The notes below the pieces were generated by a model. The model saw only the letters and a program-made list of their open reading frames with translations. It was not told the DNA's origin and did no database searches. The position numbers and the translations under genes are program-made. A stretch of 9,721 nt of DNA, taken from contig PETJ01000058.1 of NCBI GenBank assembly GCA_002781125.1, positions 6,031-15,751 of the forward strand, given 5' to 3'. Shown here in pieces: positions 5,871 to 9,721 of this stretch. The stretch is from Candidatus Nealsonbacteria bacterium CG01_land_8_20_14_3_00_12 (GTDB taxonomy: Bacteria; Patescibacteriota; Minisyncoccia; Minisyncoccales; PETJ01). Numbering within the stretch: position 1 is the first letter of the stretch; each line of letters starts with the position of its first letter.

Positions 5871-6260
5871 TTATGTTGGTGCTGGCGGTAGCTTTCTGCC
5901 ACTTCCCACTGTCTTTCTAATGTTGCCCCGAACCGTTCTGGTATTGGTCCTTGTTCTCTGTCCCCTCACTGGTAATCCTTTAATATGGCGAATTCCTCGA
6001 AAAGCGCCTATATCTCTTAATCTTTTTATTGCCATCATTACCTCTCTTCTTAGTTCCCCTTCGATTTTATAATTTTTTTCAATAATTTCTTTTAAACGAT
6101 TTATCTCATCTCCAGTTAGGTCTTTTGCTCTAAGAGTAGGATTTATTTTCGCCTCATTTAAAATTTTTCGAGCCAATGGTAAACCTATCCCATAGATATA
6201 CGTGAGGGCTATAAGTATTTGTTTATTTTCTGGAATGTTTACTCCTGCTATGCGTGGCAT
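5871..6260 (-). CDS. rpsM: 30S ribosomal protein uS13
   Basis: The product has 129 residues from ATG at 6258-6260; a longer reading from 6299 lies inside rpmJ in another frame and is rejected. The N-terminus [20 protein letters not shown] and the helix-two-turn-helix part [12 protein letters not shown] are typical. The C-terminal tail [18 protein letters not shown] contacts the A- and P-site tRNAs and the inter-subunit bridge. It follows the rpmJ stop after 2 bases, with a weak AAGG at 6 bases, and continues into rpsK after a 4-base gap. This tight packing implies translational coupling. Confidence 0.97.
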   Translation of the reverse strand: MPRIAGVNIPENKQILIALTYIYGIGLPLARKILNEAKINPTLRAKDLTGDEINRLKEIIEKNYKIEGELRREVMMAIKRLRDIGAFRGIRHIKGLPVRGQRTRTNTRTVRGNIRKTVGSGRKLPPAPT

Positions 6261-6262
6261 AA

Positions 6263-6376
6263 TTAGCCTTGGCGCTGTTTGTGCTTTGGATTTTTGCAAA
6301 TGACGTAAACTCGACCTTTACGTCTTACAATTTTACAATGCTTACAAATTTTTTTAACCGATGATCTGACTTTCAT
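6263..6376 (-). CDS. rpmJ: 50S ribosomal protein bL36 (37 residues)
   Basis: A 37-codon gene between infA and rpsM. It begins [19 protein letters not shown], continues [18 protein letters not shown], and ends in TAA at 6263-6265. The CCCH zinc-ribbon residues are all present: C11, C14, C27 and H33. This is the C+ form of L36, at full length. It starts one base after the infA stop with AGAGGAAG just upstream as a Shine-Dalgarno, and ends 2 bases before rpsM, the classical infA-rpmJ-rpsM order. Confidence 0.98.
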   Translation of the reverse strand: MKVRSSVKKICKHCKIVRRKGRVYVICKNPKHKQRQG

Positions 6377-6377
6377 G

Positions 6378-6602
6378 TTATCTTCCTCTATAAACTATCC
6401 TTCCTCTCTTTTCGTCGTAGGGGGTTATTTCCACTGTCACTCGATCTCCTGGCAAGATTTTAATTCGATAGAGTCGCAATTTCCCAGCAAGATGACAGAG
6501 GACTTCCTGGCCTTCGTCTAACTTTACTCGAAAATGAGCACTCGGCAGGGCTTCCAAAACCTTGCCTGTTTTTCGAAAAACCTTCTTTTGAGGATTTGGC
6601 AT
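6378..6602 (-). CDS. infA: Translation initiation factor IF-1
   Basis: The product has 74 residues, with the OB-fold signature [19 protein letters not shown] at about 13-31, then [19 protein letters not shown] and [18 protein letters not shown]-1 binds the A site of the 30S subunit and works with IF-2 and IF-3. It opens the cluster here. The secY-adk-map genes commonly found upstream in bacteria are absent and replaced by an unrelated membrane-protein gene. A promoter lies 12-40 bases upstream, so the messenger is expected to carry only about 5 bases ahead of the ATG. No Shine-Dalgarno is present. Confidence 0.97.
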   Translation of the reverse strand: MPNPQKKVFRKTGKVLEALPSAHFRVKLDEGQEVLCHLAGKLRLYRIKILPGDRVTVEITPYDEKRGRIVYRGR

Positions 6603-6613
6603 TAAATAAATTT

Positions 6614-6642
6614 AGTTTAACAAAATTTTTTTACCTAGTCAA
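6614..6642 (-). promoter_or_regulatory. Promoter for infA and the ribosomal-protein cluster
   Basis: The minus strand has TTGACT (6637-6642, 5 of 6 matches) and TAAACT (6614-6619, 4 of 6) separated by exactly 17 bases. The -35 hexamer overlaps the TAG stop of the upstream gene (6635-6637). The predicted start near 6607 is about 5 bases from the infA ATG at 6602, giving a nearly leaderless transcript. The A-rich run in the spacer is unlike a terminator. Confidence 0.65.
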
Positions 6643-7903
6643 GGTTTAATTTAATTTTAATTTTCTCCACATCCTTCGGGACATTTTTAATCCACATTGG
6701 CCAAAATTTCACCTCGACTTTTGCAATCTGGGGCTGACTTTCTAAAAAAAGTTTGGTCTCGGCTAATGATTTCCCTGCCAATCCTTTCTTTAAATTCGGC
6801 TCTCCAACATCTGAATAAATTTTAGCTTCTGTCTTGAGGGAAATGGTAATCTTGCCTGCTTTTAAATTGATTACCTCTGCCAGATAATCTAATTTCAAAC
6901 TCTTTTCAGAAATTTTCTTGGTTTCCTCAATTTGAGAAAGAATAGAGTCTCTGGCAAAATTTTCAAGGTCTTCTCTTTTGAATACTAAGGCAATCGAATG
7001 GGCTTTCACCTGAAACTTGAATTTTTCCAATTCATCTTTTGGTCTAGCTAAAGAAAATGTCTCAAGAATTTCTGAATCTATGGCTCCTTCTAATAAAATA
7101 AACTCCGAGGAGATTTTTTCTTTTAAAGAAGCCTCACTTTCTTTTAGAGCCCTTTCTAAGAGCGCCTTTTTAGCTCCGTCTAAATCTTCTTGGCTAACCT
7201 GAGGAACTTCTTCCCTTAAGCCACCTTGCATGTCTTGGAAGGATTTCCCATAAATTTTGGTATACCTATCGGTCCCGGCAAATCCCGGGATAGAAAAAGT
7301 TGAGGGACCAATATTATATTCTGGACCGGCTTGGTCAGCCATCACTTTGGTATCGAGATAACTGGAGACAAACTTCCCTCCTTCATATTTTCCTCCGGGA
7401 AGAGTTACTTTTTCTATTGACCTGAATAATTTTCCATCTGCTGAAACAAATCGAGTGTTGGCCACCAAAGTTTGGGCCAGGGTGGAATAGTTATTATAAA
7501 CTCGGATTATCCCTTCAGCTTTCTTTTCTTTTAACGCCCTACCTGAGGATGAAAATTCTTCAGTAATTAGCTTTTCTGTCTTGATTAATTCACCAGGAAT
7601 AACTTTATTTAAAACATCGACGTTCTCGATTGCTTTATCGCAAGTTACTTTTGTTTCGGAAGTGAAAAGTTCTGTTACTGGCCAAATTTCTATCTCCGCT
7701 CTTGAGAGAGTAAAGTGGCAAAGAAGAAAAGCTGAGATTAAGGTAAGCAGAGTGCAGATTATCCACCACTTTTTCTTTGCAAAAAGCGGCGATGGTATAG
7801 TTTTTTCAAGAGGTGGTTTGGGTCTCTCTTCTTGAAAAGTGGTAGGGGGACCCGCTTTTGGTGGGTGCCCCGGTGGCAAAATATCAAAGACTTTCTTATT
7901 CAT
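6635..7903 (-). CDS. Single-pass membrane protein with baseplate-J-like domain
   Basis: The product has 422 residues. Residues 1-45 are a Pro-rich cytoplasmic tail containing PPGHPPKAGPPTTF, encoded by a GC-rich palindrome. KKWW then leads into one membrane helix (about 46-66). The remainder is extracytoplasmic. Residues about 118-235 (GIIRVYNNYSTLAQTLVA, TRFVSADGKLFRS, VTLPGG, FSIPGFAGTDRYTKIYG, MQGG) resemble the baseplate J/gp47-like proteins I recall as common in Patescibacteria. Phage-tail or contractile-injection genes are not near it, so a baseplate role is not implied; an envelope or cell-surface role is more likely. It lies between alaS and infA, with its own extended -10 promoter and a structured leader (7919-7995). 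Family assignment is from memory. Confidence 0.75.
   Translation of the reverse strand: MNKKVFDILPPGHPPKAGPPTTFQEERPKPPLEKTIPSPLFAKKKWWIICTLLTLISAFLLCHFTLSRAEIEIWPVTELFTSETKVTCDKAIENVDVLNKVIPGELIKTEKLITEEFSSSGRALKEKKAEGIIRVYNNYSTLAQTLVANTRFVSADGKLFRSIEKVTLPGGKYEGGKFVSSYLDTKVMADQAGPEYNIGPSTFSIPGFAGTDRYTKIYGKSFQDMQGGLREEVPQVSQEDLDGAKKALLERALKESEASLKEKISSEFILLEGAIDSEILETFSLARPKDELEKFKFQVKAHSIALVFKREDLENFARDSILSQIEETKKISEKSLKLDYLAEVINLKAGKITISLKTEAKIYSDVGEPNLKKGLAGKSLAETKLFLESQPQIAKVEVKFWPMWIKNVPKDVEKIKIKLNLD
7841..7880. repeat. GC-rich imperfect palindrome in the 5' coding region of the 422-residue protein (in-frame insert B)
   Basis: On the coding strand a GGGG and ACCC arm pairs with GGGT and CCCC arms across CACCAAAAGC, with one C-C mismatch. 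It encodes PPGHPPKAGPP in the Pro-rich N-terminal tail. It shares ACCCACCAAA with the rpoA palindrome (3988-4004), and its peptide resembles that of the PEGA insert (1121-1164). Confidence 0.6.
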
Positions 7904-7918
7904 GATAGTGTTTATTTT

Positions 7919-7995
7919 ACCCAGTAGAGCAACTTCGACTCGCTTCGCGATATTAGTTTTCTGAAAGAAAACTTGTCGAAGTTGTCATACTGGGT
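7919..7995 (-). repeat. 77-base multi-hairpin inverted repeat forming the leader of the 422-residue protein gene
   Basis: Outer arms of 21 bases (7919-7939 and 7975-7995) match at 18 of 21 positions: ACCCAGTA, a 3-base unpaired patch, then CAACTTCGAC. Inside lie a short hairpin, TCGC-TTC-GCGA (7940-7950), whose minus strand holds GCGAAGC, and a perfect AGTTTTCT-GAA-AGAAAACT hairpin (7955-7973). It fills most of the 105-base gap between alaS and the downstream gene. The predicted start site lies inside the right arm, so the RNA leader would fold almost entirely into this structure. No U-run follows, so it is a poor intrinsic terminator for alaS. Confidence 0.8.
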
Positions 7996-7997
7996 TT

Positions 7998-8006
7998 ATT
8001 ATAGCA
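7998..8006 (-). promoter_or_regulatory. Extended -10 promoter of the 422-residue protein gene
   Basis: The minus strand reads TGC-TATAAT, a perfect extended -10, between the alaS stop and the inverted repeat. No -35 match is found at 16-18 bases. The start site should be about 7991-7993, inside the outer arm of the repeat, giving a leader of about 90 bases. Confidence 0.65.
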
Positions 8007-8008
8007 AA

Positions 8009-9718
8009 TTATTCGAGAATTGCTCTAATTCTCCTCATTCCTGAACCAGAACTTTCTTCTTTAAGAATTTTAAAATGACCGAGCTCTGAAGTCCTTTTGA
8101 CGTGGGGACCGGCACAGATTTCTTTTGAGAAAGCCCCTATCGAATAAACAGTTACCATTTCAGGATATTTTTCCCTAAAAAAAGCCAAAGCTCCTACCTT
8201 AATTGCCTCCTCATACTTCATTTCCTCTTTTTTCACTTCTAGATCTTCTTTTATTTTCTGATTAACTAAATCCTCAACTTTTTTTAAATCTTTGACTGTC
8301 ATTTTTTGAGGATGAGAAAAATCAAAACGCAATCTTTGAGGAGTAATATCTGAGCCCATTTGTTTAACGTGATTTCCTAAAACTTTTCTTAAGGCGGCCT
8401 GTAAAAGATGGGTGGCAGTATGAAGTCGAGTCCCTTCATATGTTGCCTCTTTGCCTATGCCACCAAATTTTTTCTCTGCCCCAGCCCGGGAAATTTCTTG
8501 ATGCTTCTTAAATTCTTCTTCAAATTTTTTTTCATCAATCCCCAAACCTTCTTCGATAGCAATCTCTTTTGTAATTTCTAATGGAAAACCATAACTCTGA
8601 AATAAATCAAAAGCGATTTCCCCCGGAATCATTTTCAAATTTTTCAATTTGCAATTTTCAATTTGCAATTTTAAAATTTTTAAGCCTTTCTCTAAAGTTT
8701 TCTCAAATTTTTCTTCTTCGTTTTGAATAGCAGTTAAAATATCTGTTTCCTTAGTTTTTACTTCAGGATATATATTTTTGTAGATTTCAATAACTTTTTG
8801 AGCCAAGGGAATCAAAAAATTTTTTGGCAGATTTAACAGTTTTTCATATCGAATCGCTCTTCTCAAAATTCTTCTCAAAATATAGCCCCTCTCAACATTT
8901 GAAGGAAAAATGCCCTCAGAAATTAAAAAAACCGCACTTTTAATATGATCGGCAATAATTCTCTCTGCTCTTAAATTTGCACGGGTCAGACCGGTGTAAT
9001 TTTTCCGAATTTCTCTAATGATTGGCGAAAACAAATCGGTTTCGTAAACTGAATTTTTTCCCTGGTAAACCATAGCTAACCTTTCCAATCCCATTCCGGT
9101 ATCAACTCCTTTTTGTTTTAAGCCCCTCAACTCCTTTTTTTTATTTTGATAATATTCATTAAAAACTAAATTCCAAAGCTCTACCCCATTAAAATGAATT
9201 TCGGTTGTCGGACCGCAAGGACCTTCCTCACCAGTCGGCCCCCAAAAATTATCTTCTCTGCCCATACCAATTATTTTATTTTCTGGAATTCCTAATTTTA
9301 ACCAGATTTTTTTTGATTCGAGGTCCTCAGGAATTTCCTTATCACCTCTAAAATAAGTGAACTTCAATTTATCAATTTGCAATTTGCAATTTGCAATCAA
9401 AAATTCAAGCGCAAGCTTGATAGCTTCTTCTTTAAAATAACCACCGAAGCTGAAATTGCCCAGCATTTCCAGAAATGTTAAATGCTTTTCATCCCCTACT
9501 TCCTCGATATCCGAAGTTCTAAAACATTTCTGCGAAGTCGCAACTCTTTTCCCATAAGGCGATTCCTTTCCCAAAAAATATTCTTTAAACTGTTGCATTC
9601 CAGCCGTGGTAAAAAGAACCGAGGGATCAGTTGGAATCAATGAAGAAGAAGGCACTACTTTGTGCCCTCTCTTTTCAAAAAAATCTAAAAACTTTTCTCT
9701 CAATTCTCTCGAAGTCAT
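8009..9718 (-). CDS. alaS: Alanyl-tRNA synthetase, minimal form lacking editing beta-barrel and C-Ala domain
   Basis: The product has 569 residues against about 876 in E. coli; it charges tRNA-Ala with alanine. Class II motifs are present: motif 2 (about 66-95, CFRTSDIEEVGDEKHL then FLEMLGNFSFGGYF) and motif 3 (207-230, DTGMGLERLAMVYQGKNSVY). The helical tRNA-recognition part runs about 240-400. The SAD editing part has its zinc-site residues H433 and H437 (HTATH) and C535 and H539 (CAGPH). Between helix QEISRAGAEKKF (407-418) and HTATH there are only about 15 residues, so the usual beta-barrel (about 100 residues with ESGGQ) is missing. The protein ends at MRRIRAILE, right after the SAD, so the C-Ala domain is missing too. 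Short forms like this are familiar to me from Patescibacteria. The gene is complete, with ATG at 9716-9718; its promoter is outside the window. Two heptamer-repeat tracts lie in loops. Confidence 0.95.
   Translation of the reverse strand: MTSRELREKFLDFFEKRGHKVVPSSSLIPTDPSVLFTTAGMQQFKEYFLGKESPYGKRVATSQKCFRTSDIEEVGDEKHLTFLEMLGNFSFGGYFKEEAIKLALEFLIANCKLQIDKLKFTYFRGDKEIPEDLESKKIWLKLGIPENKIIGMGREDNFWGPTGEEGPCGPTTEIHFNGVELWNLVFNEYYQNKKKELRGLKQKGVDTGMGLERLAMVYQGKNSVYETDLFSPIIREIRKNYTGLTRANLRAERIIADHIKSAVFLISEGIFPSNVERGYILRRILRRAIRYEKLLNLPKNFLIPLAQKVIEIYKNIYPEVKTKETDILTAIQNEEEKFEKTLEKGLKILKLQIENCKLKNLKMIPGEIAFDLFQSYGFPLEITKEIAIEEGLGIDEKKFEEEFKKHQEISRAGAEKKFGGIGKEATYEGTRLHTATHLLQAALRKVLGNHVKQMGSDITPQRLRFDFSHPQKMTVKDLKKVEDLVNQKIKEDLEVKKEEMKYEEAIKVGALAFFREKYPEMVTVYSIGAFSKEICAGPHVKRTSELGHFKILKEESSGSGMRRIRAILE
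8645..8672. repeat. Tandem 14-mer (CAATTTGCAATTTT x2) inside alaS
   Basis: Two perfect copies of CAATTTGCAATTTT, each a CAATTTG plus a CAATTTT heptamer. It encodes KLQIENCKLKN at about residues 350-360 of AlaRS, a loop between the helical domain and PGEIAF. Confidence 0.85.
9373..9397. repeat. Heptamer repeat (CAATTTG, 3.6 copies) inside alaS
   Basis: Three perfect tandem CAATTTG units followed by CAAT. It encodes IANCKLQIDKL at about residues 108-118 of AlaRS, on the surface after the motif 2 region. The same unit occurs at 8645-8672. Three heptamers equal seven codons, so expansions in threes keep the frame. Confidence 0.85.
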
Positions 9719-9721
9719 TAG

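Noticed and set aside
5867..5902. A longer N-terminus for rpsK
   Set aside because: It overlaps rpsM by 32 bases with no conserved residues; the ATG at 5866 directly after the rpsM stop fits better.
6261..6299. A longer N-terminus for rpsM
   Set aside because: It lies within rpmJ in another frame, and uS13 proteins begin at PRIAGV.
6635..7903. Prophage or contractile injection system
   Set aside because: Only a baseplate-J-like domain on a membrane-anchored protein is seen; no other tail, sheath or phage gene is present.
9407..9421. TCAAGC/GCTTGA hairpin in alaS
   Set aside because: It is a 6-bp stem in normally conserved coding sequence (KLALEF), compatible with chance codon choice.

Overview
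The window looks like a chromosomal segment from a small-genome, AT-rich bacterium, most likely of the Candidate Phyla Radiation (Patescibacteria), Parcubacteria-like. The grounds are a mostly low GC content, a compact ribosomal-protein cluster, a shortened alanyl-tRNA synthetase, a PEGA-domain envelope protein and a baseplate-J-like membrane protein of kinds I recall from these genomes, and CAATTTG heptamer repeats inside genes. The lineage call is from memory of gene families, not from a search.

Layout, left to right. Positions 1-401 (minus) hold the 5' part of a secreted BNR/Asp-box repeat protein. It has a perfect Shine-Dalgarno sequence and about 50% GC in the lines I counted, unlike the rest. 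A 189-base divergent intergenic region (402-590) carries promoters for both directions. Positions 591-1883 (plus) encode a membrane-anchored PEGA-domain protein. It converges on 1891-2607 (minus), a Cas4/RecB-like PD-(D/E)XK nuclease with four cysteines placed as for an Fe-S cluster.

From 6602 down to 2665 (minus) runs the cluster infA-rpmJ-rpsM-rpsK-rpsD-rpoA-rplQ-rplM-rpsI: initiation factor 1, seven ribosomal proteins and the RNA polymerase alpha subunit. The nuclease gene follows as the probable last member. infA has its own promoter, which would give an almost leaderless mRNA. rpmJ (37 codons) fits the gap between infA and rpsM. rpoA ends without a C-terminal domain and overlaps rplQ by 35 bases. 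Upstream lie a 422-residue single-pass membrane protein (6635-7903) and alaS (8009-9718), both minus strand. This AlaRS has the catalytic and tRNA-recognition parts plus the zinc-binding SAD editing part, but no editing beta-barrel and no C-terminal C-Ala domain.

The less ordinary layer is a dense set of small palindromes. (1) A 63-base intergenic cassette is duplicated from stop codon to start codon between rpsK/rpsD and rpsI/nuclease, with a diverged third copy between rplQ and rplM. Each copy has two hairpins, and stem differences between copies are base-pair compensating. (2) GC-rich palindromes lie inside three unrelated coding regions and encode related Pro/Gly/His-rich peptides. (3) A 77-base multi-hairpin inverted repeat forms most of the 5' leader of the 422-residue protein. 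(4) A palindrome block encodes the tail of the nuclease. Many of the hairpins have GAA/TTC triloops. I see no CRISPR array, tRNA, rRNA, transposase or phage genes, and no gene-free stretch longer than 300 bases.
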